The notes under the pieces: generated by a model
Database searches by the model: none
Seen by the model: the letters and a program-made list of their open reading frames with translations, nothing else
What the model was told of the DNA's origin: nothing
Translations under genes and position numbers: made by a program
Origin: JBBDYG01 sp040901765
GTDB lineage: Bacteria; Planctomycetota; Planctomycetia; Pirellulales; Lacipirellulaceae
Direction of reading: 5' to 3'
DNA length: 64,000 nucleotides
Assembly: GCA_040901765.1 (NCBI GenBank)
Contig: JBBDYG010000111.1
Span: 62,001-126,000, forward strand
In this document: positions 42,711 through 51,281 of the stretch, in pieces
How the letters are laid out: each line of letters opens with the position of its first letter
How positions within the stretch are numbered: the first letter of the stretch is position 1

Positions 42711-43985
42711 TCACACCTTCCCGGCGATCAGCGTAATATTCTGCCCGCCGAAGCCGAAGCTGTTGGACAAGACGGTGCGGCACTGGTGGTCGCGGGCGGC
42801 GTTGGGGATGTAGTCGAGGTCGCACTCGGGGTCGGGCGTGTCGTAGTTGATCGTCGGCGGCACTTTGCCGTCGCGCAGCGCCATCAAGCAGATAATCAAT
42901 TCCGTGGCCCCCGCGGCGGCAATCAGGTGGCCCATCATGCTCTTGGTGCTGGAGACGGGCGTCTTGTAGGCCGCATCGCCCAGCGCGGCTTTGATGGCGA
43001 GCGTTTCGACTTTGTCGTTGACCGACGTGCTTGTGCCGTGGGCGTTGATGTAGTCGATTTCGTCGGGGTTCTTGCCGGCGTCGCGGAGGGCCATGTTCAG
43101 GCAAGTGATTGCGCCGCGGCCTTCGGGGTGGGTGTCGGTGATGCGGAAGGCGTCGGCGGTGGTGCCGTAGCCAATGATTTCGCCGTAGATGTTCGCGCCG
43201 CGCTTCCGGGCGCGTTCGTATTCTTCGAGCACGACCATCGCCGCTCCTTCGCCAAGGACGAAGCCGTCGCGGTGGAGATCGAATGGTCGCGAGGCGCGGT
43301 GCGGTTCGTCGTTGCGTTCGCTGAGCGCCGTGAGCAGGTTAAAACCAGTGACTCCAAAGGGGTGGATCATGCTGTGGGCGCCGCCCGAAAGCATGACGTC
43401 CGTATCGCCGCGGCGAATCATTTCGGTCGCTTCGCCAATCGCCTGGCTGCTCGCGGCGCAGGCTGTGAGGCAGTTCACGTTCGGGCCTTGGGCATCGAAC
43501 ATCGCGGCCAGATAGCCGGCCGGCATGTTCGGTTCTTGTTCCAGTTCCAACTGCGGGTCGAGCAGTTCCAGTCCCTGCCGGACGAACTCGGCCAGATCAA
43601 GCTCGCCACTGGCAAGCGCGGCGACCATCATCCGCGAAAAGGAATCGAAATCTTGCTGGCCTTCGCCCGCGCCGAGGTAGACGCCGAACTTGGTCGGCTC
43701 GACCGTGCCGAGAATGCCCGCGTCGCCGACGGCCTGCTTGGCCGCCCCGGCAGCGAAGCGCGTGTGCCGGCCTCGCTTCTCCCACTCTGCCGGGTCTTCA
43801 CCCTCCGACGCAATCGACCAGTCCCGAACTTCCGCTGCGATTTTCGTGGGAAAGCTGCTGGCGTCGAACAGCGTGGTGTAACCCACGGCCGATTTCGCGG
43901 CGAGCAGATTCTCCCACAGCGCGGGGACGCTTGTCCCCAGCGGGGTTACGCAACCAACACCAGTGATGACAACGCGACGACGCAT
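42711..43985 (-). CDS. fabF: Beta-ketoacyl-ACP synthase, FabF type
   Basis: 424 residues. The Cys-His-His triad is present: NCLTACAASSQAIGEA, NAHGTSTSVNDKVETLAIKA and KSMMGHLIAAAGATE, with the C-terminal NSFGFGGQN loop. This is a normal-length KAS II condensing malonyl-ACP with acyl-ACP. It ends a four-gene group (dehydratase, ACP, dehydratase, FabF) transcribed leftward. It may act on the unusual ACP of this group and not on the general fatty-acid pool; that is an inference from context. Confidence 0.9.
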   Translation of the reverse strand: MRRRVVITGVGCVTPLGTSVPALWENLLAAKSAVGYTTLFDASSFPTKIAAEVRDWSIASEGEDPAEWEKRGRHTRFAAGAAKQAVGDAGILGTVEPTKFGVYLGAGEGQQDFDSFSRMMVAALASGELDLAEFVRQGLELLDPQLELEQEPNMPAGYLAAMFDAQGPNVNCLTACAASSQAIGEATEMIRRGDTDVMLSGGAHSMIHPFGVTGFNLLTALSERNDEPHRASRPFDLHRDGFVLGEGAAMVVLEEYERARKRGANIYGEIIGYGTTADAFRITDTHPEGRGAITCLNMALRDAGKNPDEIDYINAHGTSTSVNDKVETLAIKAALGDAAYKTPVSSTKSMMGHLIAAAGATELIICLMALRDGKVPPTINYDTPDPECDLDYIPNAARDHQCRTVLSNSFGFGGQNITLIAGKV

Positions 43986-44120
43986 CGGAGGGGCGAGGAG
44001 TCAGGAATCGGGGGTCAGGGTAGAAGAAATCGTGGTCATGGCGTCATTGTAGCTCCGTATCCGTTCCCTGACCCCTGGCCCCTGAATCCTGACTCCTATA
44101 AATGCCAATTCCATTGACCA

Positions 44121-44678
44121 TTACCAACTGCCCTCTTTCAGTTCCAGCGGCAGTCCATAATCGGCGGCTTTCATGCGGGTTCCATCCTGATGCACGCCAA
44201 CATCAAACACACCAGCCATGTGGAGCCAATGGGACAAATCTTCGGGATCGAACAGCCGCGGGGGAATGATTGCATCCAGCGATTGGTTCTCGCCGGCGGT
44301 CTGCATGCGGGCGAAAAAGATCTCCGCCTCAGCTTGCAACCGCTCGCCGATCTGCCCGGTGACCGAGACCATCGCGCCCACGTCGCGGACGTGATCGATC
44401 TTGGCGCGATACACAAGCTGGTCGCCCCCGCGGGCTTCGCCGTGGAACGAAAGATTCGAGAACTTCGCCAGGACGACCAACTCCTTGAATTCGTAAAGTT
44501 CGCTCACCAGCAGGCCGCCCGTTTGGGCCATCCCCTCGGCGATCAGCGTGTTGGGCATCACCGGGTAGGCGTCCCAATGGTCGTGCATAAAGTTATCGCA
44601 CAGCGTGATGCCCTTCAGCGCCGTGGCGTGCGACCGCGAAACGTACTCGGTGAATCGGTCGATCCAAAACCAACGCAT
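44121..44678 (-). CDS. Hydroxyacyl-ACP dehydratase-like protein (FabA/FabZ hot-dog), second copy
   Basis: 185 residues from MRWFWIDRFTEYVSR (44678). The hot-dog central helix contains HDHWDAYPVMPNTLIAEGMA, with His and Glu in the FabZ catalytic positions. VYRAKIDHVRDVGAMVSVTG follows. It removes water from a beta-hydroxyacyl thioester. It differs from the first copy (45313-45804) by a longer C-terminus (residues 135-185) rich in Asp and Pro. A family-A palindrome separates it from the ACP gene. Confidence 0.85.
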   Translation of the reverse strand: MRWFWIDRFTEYVSRSHATALKGITLCDNFMHDHWDAYPVMPNTLIAEGMAQTGGLLVSELYEFKELVVLAKFSNLSFHGEARGGDQLVYRAKIDHVRDVGAMVSVTGQIGERLQAEAEIFFARMQTAGENQSLDAIIPPRLFDPEDLSHWLHMAGVFDVGVHQDGTRMKAADYGLPLELKEGSW

Positions 44679-44740
44679 AACGAATGATCTCAATGAAACC
44701 GCAGAAGCGCAGCAAACGCGGAGTGGAACAAAAGCTTGAA

Positions 44741-44826
44741 AACCGCTAATGGACGCTGATCGACGCTAATAAGAGACAATCTGAATGTAGTTGAATTATT
44801 AGCGTTCATCAGCGTCCATTAGCGGT
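44741..44826. repeat. Family-A palindrome
   Basis: AACCGCTAATGGACGCTGAT at one end and ATCAGCGTCCATTAGCGGT at the other are inverted copies. It lies inside the dehydratase-ACP operon, so it would be transcribed as a large hairpin. Confidence 0.8.
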
Positions 44827-44857
44827 GCCTCTTCCTCTGCGTCTCTGCGGTTGATTA

Positions 44858-45244
44858 TTACGCCGACAACTTATGTTCCACGAAGTTGCACATGTCGCGG
44901 ACCGTGAGTTGCTTGGCGAGGTTCTGCACCATCGGGTTTTCGGAGAACTTCGACAAATCGGCAAACGGCATCCGCTGCTTGAGTTGTGCAATTCCGTCGG
45001 AGTTTACGCGGCCGTCGCTAACATACTCGGTGTTGGTCAGGATGTCCTCGGGGAACAGTTCCCCCCGCTCGATCTTGATGTTGAAGCTTTTTTCGAGGCG
45101 AAACACGATGTCCAGAAAGTCGATGCTCTCGGCATCCAGGTCGCCCTGGAGGGTCGCCTCCGGCGTGACTTCGTCCTCTTCGACACCGAGGGCGTCGACG
45201 AGTGCTTCTTGGACCTTGGAAAAAATCTCTTCTTTCGAGGGCAT
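44858..45244 (-). CDS. Acyl carrier protein with an insertion
   Basis: 128 residues from MPSKEEIFSKVQEALVDALG. The 4'-phosphopantetheine site is Ser in GDLDAESIDFLDIVFRLEKS. After helix II the protein has about 50 extra residues (TNTEYVSDGRVNSDGIAQLK, then QRMPFADLSKFSENP) before the final helix LTVRDMCNFVEHKLSA, so it is longer than the usual 75-80. It carries acyl chains for the neighbouring dehydratases and FabF. A PPTase is required but not seen nearby. Confidence 0.85.
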   Translation of the reverse strand: MPSKEEIFSKVQEALVDALGVEEDEVTPEATLQGDLDAESIDFLDIVFRLEKSFNIKIERGELFPEDILTNTEYVSDGRVNSDGIAQLKQRMPFADLSKFSENPMVQNLAKQLTVRDMCNFVEHKLSA

Positions 45245-45312
45245 GGCTACTAAATTCCTTCGCGTAAATTCAAAACCCGCCGATTCGGAGCGGGGCAACG
45301 GTTAGTCTGATT

Positions 45313-45804
45313 TCACTCGCCGGTGGCGGCCGCTTCGCACCGGACGGTGGTGCTCATGGCCTTTCGCAAGTAGTTGCGGACCCGTTCATCAAGTTCGGCG
45401 CGGGCCGGATCACTGTCGGCCAGGTTGTATCTTTCCAAAATAATTCGTCCGCTCACGGCGGTGGCGCCATCGACTTCGCCGTTGATTTTAAAGGTGGCGA
45501 GCCGATCGTCCTTCGCTATTTGATCGACTCGCATTCGTAACTGCTTGCCGGGCGTGACAAAGTTGGCATATTTGATGTTCTTGGCTTGGTGAAGCGTAAT
45601 GATGCTGTGGGCCATTCCGTCGCTAAGCCGCAACAGCCACGCCGCCGCTTGGGTGGCGGCTTCTAACATGAACACCCCCGGCAAAACGGGAAACTCCGGA
45701 AAGTGGTCCTTTAGGTATTCTTCGGTCAGCGAAACATTCTTCACTGCCGTCAGCGTCTGGTTCGGTAGGTACGATTCCACCGCGTCGAGCAGCCAGAAAC
45801 GCAT
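45313..45804 (-). CDS. Hydroxyacyl-ACP dehydratase, FabZ-like, first copy
   Basis: 163 residues. The active-site stretch is KDHFPEFPVLPGVFMLEAAT (His and Glu in the FabZ positions), followed by QAAAWLLRLSDGM and AKNIKYANFVTPGKQLRMRV. It starts MRFWLLDAVESYLPN. This is the promoter-proximal gene of the four-gene group ending at 42711. Its product is predicted to act on the ACP encoded next to it. Confidence 0.88.
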   Translation of the reverse strand: MRFWLLDAVESYLPNQTLTAVKNVSLTEEYLKDHFPEFPVLPGVFMLEAATQAAAWLLRLSDGMAHSIITLHQAKNIKYANFVTPGKQLRMRVDQIAKDDRLATFKINGEVDGATAVSGRIILERYNLADSDPARAELDERVRNYLRKAMSTTVRCEAAATGE

Positions 45805-46104
45805 ATCAAAGGCTCCGCTCGTGCCGGTCGAGTTAACTTGGCGGACTAGGGAATCTGGATAAATGCAAGCTTCCGATTATAGCCAGGCCCGAAATGTCCC
45901 ACAACGCCGGTCCGACCGCTCAAAAGAAGCGGGTATCCGCGCCCGTCGCGGGTCGAGACCTCGCACCGCTGACAGTCGCCCCCGCTTTTTATGCTCAACG
46001 AGCGATCAAGATTCCAACCCTAATCGGCCGATCTGGGCGATTGGGGCGCGATCTGCTACCGTCGCGCCCGGTTTCGTGACCGAATCCGCCTGGAGCTCCG
46101 TGCC

Positions 46105-46500
46105 ATGGATGGCGCCCAAACTTTGCAGCTCTCCGAGCCGCTTCAGCAGTTGATCAACGATGTTTTAGTGTGGATTGGCTTTGGAACGGTCGTCGGCCTG
46201 GTGGCAAAAGCGATCATGCCGGGCCGCGATCCGGGCGGCACCATTGCCACGGTGATGATGGGCGTGGCCGGATCGGTAATCGGCTGCGGCTGCGTCAGCT
46301 ACTTCTATGAGGGCCAGCGAGTCACGCCGATCAGCCCGATTGGGATGGTCGTCGCGGTAGCTGGGGCGTTCACGATTCTGTTCTTCTACCGGATGCTGGG
46401 CGGGTACTTCTTTACCGAAGGAGAGGTACCGTCGTTTTTGCCCCGTCGCCGGCCGCCGAGCCGCCGCCGCCGATATGGCGCCGCAGTGTACGAGGATTGA
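46105..46500 (+). CDS. GlsB/YeaQ/YmgE-like membrane protein
   Basis: 131 residues with three hydrophobic helices: VLVWIGFGTVVGLVAKAIMP, GGTIATVMMGVAGSVIGCGC and GMVVAVAGAFTILFFYRMLG. The GLVAKAIMPGRDPGG stretch is the signature of the transglycosylase-associated/GlsB stress family. The last 24 residues are Arg/Pro-rich (RRRPPSRRRRY). It is probably an inner-membrane protein induced by envelope or general stress in other bacteria; regulation here is unknown. It diverges from the dehydratase gene; the 300 nt between (45805-46104) hold no other gene. Confidence 0.85.
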   Translation: MDGAQTLQLSEPLQQLINDVLVWIGFGTVVGLVAKAIMPGRDPGGTIATVMMGVAGSVIGCGCVSYFYEGQRVTPISPIGMVVAVAGAFTILFFYRMLGGYFFTEGEVPSFLPRRRPPSRRRRYGAAVYED

Positions 46501-46692
46501 CTGGCTGCGTAAGCAGAAGCTTCCTCGGGCTGGGTGGATTGTGCCGCTTCTGCGGTTGAACGCAATTCGTGCCACTGCGTTGCGCGCCTTGTGGTAGTTG
46601 CTCCATCGCCGTGCCATGCTTACGATAAAGTTAGCGGCCGACGGTATTACCTGTTGAAGCACCGTCAATACATGGCCGCAAAGGAGCCGAAC

Positions 46693-47340
46693 ATGTATCG
46701 ATCGACACGGTCAATTTGCGGCGCTTTGTGCTTTATTGCCCTGCTGATTGATGTGGCGCCCGCCCAGATCTCCGACCTCTATCGCATGCCCGACCGCATC
46801 GAAGGGAACGCCGGAGTCGAGTTATCGAGTCAGCGCCGCCGAGACATTGGGACGGGGTACTCAGGTTCACAACTCAACCAGCAGAGTCTCAGCCGAGCAA
46901 GTGTTAGCACGCCGTTCGTCGGCGGCTATACGGGGAGGACGATTGTGGGCGGAATTAATAATGACAGTAGCGGTGGGATGGTTTCCCGGCCAGCCGCTTC
47001 GTTCGGCGGAGGCTCGAGCGCTCCTGCCTCTAAACCATTTTCTGGCGCGTCCACGCGGCCCACTGTCAGTCCTTATCTCAATCTGTTTCGCGAGGACTTA
47101 GAGGGTTTCTCGGACTTTAACTATCAGACCTTGGTTCGCCCGCAATTGCAGCAACAGGAGATCAATCAGAATCTTCAGCGTCAGCAGCAGGAAATCAACA
47201 TAAAGGTACAGTCGTTATCGGCGCGGCAGGCTTTTACTCCGCAAGGTTCTCAATCGCAAATGCCAACAGGGCACCAGACCACCTTCAGAAATCTCTCGCA
47301 CTACTATCCCTTGGCGGGCCAGCCTCGTCGCGGAAAGTGA
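46693..47340 (+). CDS. Secreted Gln-rich planctomycete protein
   Basis: 215 residues from MYRSTRSICGALCFIALLID (46693), chosen because AAGGAG lies at 46681-46686 and a signal peptide follows. The mature part is low-complexity: a Ser/Gly-rich middle and a Gln-rich end (NYQTLVRPQLQQQEINQNLQ). TRPTVSPYLNLFREDLEGFS contains the SPYLNL element I have seen in planctomycete exported proteins. Its 3' end overlaps the kinase gene on the other strand by 56 nt. Confidence 0.65.
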   Translation: MYRSTRSICGALCFIALLIDVAPAQISDLYRMPDRIEGNAGVELSSQRRRDIGTGYSGSQLNQQSLSRASVSTPFVGGYTGRTIVGGINNDSSGGMVSRPAASFGGGSSAPASKPFSGASTRPTVSPYLNLFREDLEGFSDFNYQTLVRPQLQQQEINQNLQRQQQEINIKVQSLSARQAFTPQGSQSQMPTGHQTTFRNLSHYYPLAGQPRRGK

Positions 47341-49012
47341 CAGTAAGTTTCTCTCGACGACTTTGGCGATAGTATTTCAGTCCCGGCAGGAAGAACGTTG
47401 CGGCCGACACCAGGCCGAATAGCGTAATTCCAAATTCAAAGCCGCGCGATTGCAGTGCCGCCATCACCAGCGACGTGGCAAACAGCGCCGCCGCTTGGAA
47501 GTAAAACGCGCCCGAGAGAATGCCAGCCTTCACGATAAAGACCATACCGCTGATCACTCCCAGTACGGGCGACAGCGTCAGTACCGGCATTTTCAGCAGC
47601 CACTCGACGAGGAACAGCCAAATGACCGACACGACGCTGCCCGCCCAAACGTGTGCTATCTGTCGCTCGACGGCAGTCACCGGCCCAGCGCGATGACGTA
47701 GCGTCCAAAAAATCGGTGCCCAGATCGCCAAACCTCCGCCCCAGAGTAGTAGGTACGGCACGGGCGTCGCCATTTGCGGCCAGTTTCCGCGCAGCGTGTG
47801 GAACCAATTGGTGATTAGGCAAATTATCAGCACCACCAGGGCGTGCCACATCCACAATAGGCCCCAGTTTTCTAGCAGCGTTGCATGGTGAGTTTCCCGA
47901 AACAATCGCGCCAGCACTTGAATGAATTGTCCACTGCGGGCCGACACCGGTTCGCCATTCAGATAAGCCTGTAAGTCGCCTGCTAAATCACCAGCGGACG
48001 CGTAGCGAAGCTCAAGCGGCTTTTGCAAACAACGCAGCACGACCATCTCCAGGTCGCGATTGACCCGCGGATTCAAGAGCTTCGGCGGCACGGGATCTTG
48101 TTCCAACACCATCAGCACGGTGTCTACCGGCGACGGACCTTGAAACGGCGGTCGGCCGGTCACTAGCGCGTATAGCAACGCTCCCAGGCTATAAACATCG
48201 GACGCCGGCCCCACTTCGCCGCGGCCACCAGCGGCTTGTTCGGGTGCCATGTACGACGGCGTGCCGAGGATCGCGCCCGTCGCTGTCAGATTTGCCGCAC
48301 CGTCGTCGTAAACTCGCTTAGCCAACCCAAAGTCGGACACGTGGGTTCGGTTTTCACGATCGACCAGCACGTTGGCGGGCTTCAGGTCGCGATGCACCAC
48401 CCCACGTTCATGAGCATATTGGATGGCCCGCGCCACATCGCGCACCAACCGAGACGCTTCGCGATTGGGCAGCGGCCCTTCGGCTATAAGATCGCTCAAG
48501 GTCCGCCCCTGCACCAGCGGCATCGTGAAGTACATGTGCCCATCCGCTTCGCCGACTTCAAAGATCGGCACGATCCCCGGGTGTTCCAGCCGGGCCGCCG
48601 CTTCCGCTTCCGAGCGAAACCGAGCGATATCAGCGCCGGATGCGAGCGCCCCGCGTAGAATCACCTTCATAGCCACTTCCCGTCCGAGGCTCCGCTGCTC
48701 CGCGCGGTACACGATCCCCATTCCGCCGCGACCGATTTCTTCGAGCAGCGTGTAATCGCCGAACTCCCGTGGAAGCATCAATTGAGTGCGCGCCGAAGGC
48801 CGCGGCTCGCTACTAGTCTGCGCCTGCGTCAGCGAGCTTTGCGCGGCGGCGTTGGCCACTATCACCGCGCCCCACAGATTGCGAATATCGTCGGCCAACG
48901 CGGGGTGCGTGGCCGAGAGCCGCTGCGCCGGATCGGTCTCGCCGCGCCCAGCAGCCTCGGTTAATTCCTCCAGCAGCACCGCCAACTGCACATCGCGTTC
49001 GGCTTCGGTCAT
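47285..49012 (-). CDS. Membrane Ser/Thr protein kinase
   Basis: 575 residues from MTEAERDVQLAVLLEELTEA (49012). A short N-terminal segment precedes the kinase domain (about 86-350): GRGGMGIVYRA, Lys116 in VAMKV, HRDLKPANVLV, SDFGLAKRV (DFG) and GTPSYMAPEQA. The C-terminal 190 residues carry about six hydrophobic helices (MWHALVVLIICLITNWFH is the first), so the kinase is bound to the inner membrane. It lies 50 nt after the ECF sigma gene and is probably co-transcribed with it. Confidence 0.93.
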   Translation of the reverse strand: MTEAERDVQLAVLLEELTEAAGRGETDPAQRLSATHPALADDIRNLWGAVIVANAAAQSSLTQAQTSSEPRPSARTQLMLPREFGDYTLLEEIGRGGMGIVYRAEQRSLGREVAMKVILRGALASGADIARFRSEAEAAARLEHPGIVPIFEVGEADGHMYFTMPLVQGRTLSDLIAEGPLPNREASRLVRDVARAIQYAHERGVVHRDLKPANVLVDRENRTHVSDFGLAKRVYDDGAANLTATGAILGTPSYMAPEQAAGGRGEVGPASDVYSLGALLYALVTGRPPFQGPSPVDTVLMVLEQDPVPPKLLNPRVNRDLEMVVLRCLQKPLELRYASAGDLAGDLQAYLNGEPVSARSGQFIQVLARLFRETHHATLLENWGLLWMWHALVVLIICLITNWFHTLRGNWPQMATPVPYLLLWGGGLAIWAPIFWTLRHRAGPVTAVERQIAHVWAGSVVSVIWLFLVEWLLKMPVLTLSPVLGVISGMVFIVKAGILSGAFYFQAAALFATSLVMAALQSRGFEFGITLFGLVSAATFFLPGLKYYRQSRREKLTVTFRDEAGPPRDSSARDF

Positions 49013-49062
49013 GGGACAAGGAATTGAGCCAAGTTCAATAGGAAGCAGAGGGAGCCGCTTGT

Positions 49063-49719
49063 TCAACCCTTCGCGGCTTCGACCGATGATTGGTTTTCTT
49101 CGTCGTTTGGATCGAGAAATTTCCTCAATCGCCGCATCGCTCGTAGATGTCGCATGCTCGCGGCTTGCGCCGATAGACCAAGCGCTTGGGCAACTTCCGA
49201 ATTGTCGAGTTTCTCGAAGTGCCGCATGATGACAATCTCTTGGTCTTGCGGATCGAGCTGTCCGCACGCTTGTTCGAAGCGTCGCTGTAGCTCTCGCCAC
49301 GTTGCTGCTGCGGCCGGCGTCAATTGTCGGTCTTGCAATTGAGCGACCAAATCGAGGGTCGATTCTTCGCTCTTCACCGCCGTAGCGAGGGGTTGCTCGC
49401 GGTCCATGCTTCGCCGCGCGGCCACGCGATGGCGGCGGTGGGCGTCGATCAAGCGATCTTTCGCCATTTGCCGCAGCCACAGATGAAACGGCATGACCGG
49501 ATCGGCCAGATAGTCGTTTAGACGCCGGTTGGCCTCGACCAGCACCTCTTGCACGACATCGCTCGCATCGACGCGACGTTCGAGCACCGGGTCCATTCGC
49601 AGATCGATCATCCGCCGCACTGCGTCGCGGTGCCGGCCGAGCAATCGATTCACCGCATCGGCATCGCCGCCGCGAACGCTATCAAGCAATTGTTGCGTGT
49701 CTTCGGTGGCAGGCCACAT
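49063..49719 (-). CDS. ECF-type RNA polymerase sigma factor
   Basis: 218 residues from MWPATEDTQQLLDSVRGGDA (49719). Region 2 includes RVDASDVVQEVLVEANRRLN and FHLWLRQMAKDRLIDAHRRH; region 4 has MRHFEKLDNSEVAQALGLSA with a helix-turn-helix and ends RAMRRLRKFL. It is the ECF class usual in planctomycetes, where the gene is followed by a Ser/Thr kinase, here at 47285-49012. Regulation is probably by phosphorylation, as no anti-sigma is encoded next to it; this is an inference from the pairing. Confidence 0.9.
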   Translation of the reverse strand: MWPATEDTQQLLDSVRGGDADAVNRLLGRHRDAVRRMIDLRMDPVLERRVDASDVVQEVLVEANRRLNDYLADPVMPFHLWLRQMAKDRLIDAHRRHRVAARRSMDREQPLATAVKSEESTLDLVAQLQDRQLTPAAAATWRELQRRFEQACGQLDPQDQEIVIMRHFEKLDNSEVAQALGLSAQAASMRHLRAMRRLRKFLDPNDEENQSSVEAAKG

Positions 49720-49827
49720 GGCGCGTCGTCTGAGGGCAGCGGAGGTGAGCCGTGGCGCGGGCACCACGAAGTGGTCAGCCCGCGGCGATTTTTTCAGTAT
49801 CCGCTTCGCACGACGCATTAGCAACGG

Positions 49828-49890
49828 CTTAGCCGCGTTCGCTTGCGACGCGATAGGCCTAAAAGCGCGTCGCAAGCGAACGCGGCTAAG
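49828..49890. repeat. Perfect 25-bp inverted repeat
   Basis: CTTAGCCGCGTTCGCTTGCG... (49828-49852) and its exact reverse complement (49866-49890, ending AACGCGGCTAAG) are separated by 13 nt. It lies 5 nt past the stop of the thioredoxin-protease gene and upstream of the sigma gene. A half-copy is at 22458-22481. Confidence 0.9.
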
Positions 49891-49895
49891 GGAAA

Positions 49896-51281
49896 CTAAC
49901 GCGTTGTCGGCCCACCATTCCACGGGTCACTTACCGTTCGCGTGCCCGTTTGAGTCTGGTTCTGTTGCATCGCCGACAATGCCGCGACAAACGCCGGCGA
50001 AGCATTCTGCAGCGTGATGACCTCGCTGCGGCCGCTCGGCTCGTGCGGGCGTACAATGCAAATGACCTCCGCATGCGTCGCGCGTTTAGAAATCTCTTCC
50101 AGGGTCGCCTGCTCTGCGGCAGTCAAACCATTTGGCGGCGCAGGAGCACTTGCCGCGATGTTTGTGGGAGACGTTGCAGGCAACGAGGCGGGGTCTTGTC
50201 CGCGGACCACCGGTTGCGGCAACGGCGAGACCGGAACCATCCGGCTCGGACCGACAGCGGTATTGCTTGCGTTTTGGAACGGCGAAGTTGCGGTGCCGGC
50301 GCGATAGATGTCGCTTAGCCCAAGTTTATCAAGCTCTGCGTGCAGCGAGCCTAACCCCGCGTAAAGCCCTTCGTCGTCCGGCTCGTCGGCCGCGTAGCAG
50401 ACGCCGATTACTTCGCCCTGCGAACTAAACAGCGGGCCGCCGCTACGGCCCACGACCGGCGCGCCGGAGGTTTCGATATTGGGTGGACCGTGATAACGAT
50501 CGAGCGCCGTCACCAGGCTCGACCGCACGGTTGGGTCTTGACCTTGGTTGCAGCCGACGTTCCACACCCGGGCATTCACGTCGATACCATGTTGCGAGGC
50601 TGCAACCCTCGCGACATGTACCCCTTGCTTGGGCCGCACGCTCACCAGACCGACGTCGCGATTCAGATCGAAGCTGATAATCTCGCCCGTAAGTTGCTCA
50701 ATAACTTGCACTCCATCCGGCGTTGCATCAAATGTTTCGACTACGACCTGGGGGGTCTTTCCATCTGGAGTTCGAAACAGATGCCCACAAGTGAGCACCA
50801 GCGCCTCGCCCTGTCGGGTGTCGATGATCGTGCCCGTGCCATACGAATGGCCCTTGGAATCAATGACCTTGATTCGCACCGTGCTGCGCAGCATATGCAT
50901 CTCTTCCGCCGATAACTCCGCTTGCGGCTTAGCGGCTACAGCGGCGGGGGCGGCGGTTTCGGTGATAACGCCGCACATGCCGCGCAAATCTTCATAGCTC
51001 ATCGCGCCCGTGGCGCGCTTCGCTTCCCGGCCATCGATCAGCACGATGAACGTCGGCCAGCGAGTGACGCCGAACCTTTGCGCGGTCGCCGGGTCTTTAG
51101 AAACATCGATCTTACGAACGTCAACGCCCTCGGCGGCCAGTCGATCGACCACCGGCAGCATCTGCTGGCACGGTCCACAGTGGGGCGACGTAAAATCGAG
51201 CAGCACCGTTTCGCCGCGGACGGCAGCGGTGCAGAAAGCGATCGCGACGACGGCCAGAGCCGTCCAAACGCAACGAACCAT
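49896..51281 (-). CDS. Secreted thioredoxin-trypsin fusion protein
   Basis: 461 residues from MVRCVWTALAVVAIAFCTAA (a signal peptide). The thioredoxin domain (about 22-108) has the C35-G-P-C38 redox site and a cis-Pro in RWPTFIV. A trypsin-like serine protease domain follows (about 130-320): His167 (LTCGHLF), Asp209 (LNRDVGLVSV) and Ser280 (GRSGGPLFS), a complete triad. The last 140 residues are Pro/Ala-rich and end in Gln/Thr-rich sequence. Joining a periplasmic oxidoreductase to a protease suggests redox-coupled quality control, which is inference. Confidence 0.85.
   Translation of the reverse strand: MVRCVWTALAVVAIAFCTAAVRGETVLLDFTSPHCGPCQQMLPVVDRLAAEGVDVRKIDVSKDPATAQRFGVTRWPTFIVLIDGREAKRATGAMSYEDLRGMCGVITETAAPAAVAAKPQAELSAEEMHMLRSTVRIKVIDSKGHSYGTGTIIDTRQGEALVLTCGHLFRTPDGKTPQVVVETFDATPDGVQVIEQLTGEIISFDLNRDVGLVSVRPKQGVHVARVAASQHGIDVNARVWNVGCNQGQDPTVRSSLVTALDRYHGPPNIETSGAPVVGRSGGPLFSSQGEVIGVCYAADEPDDEGLYAGLGSLHAELDKLGLSDIYRAGTATSPFQNASNTAVGPSRMVPVSPLPQPVVRGQDPASLPATSPTNIAASAPAPPNGLTAAEQATLEEISKRATHAEVICIVRPHEPSGRSEVITLQNASPAFVAALSAMQQNQTQTGTRTVSDPWNGGPTTR

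Noticed and set aside
42675..44117. A 480-codon plus-strand frame opposite FabF
   Set aside because: It is antisense to a complete FabF with its catalytic triad, and its product is composed of repeated Val-Gly-Asp-Arg strings typical of shadow translation.
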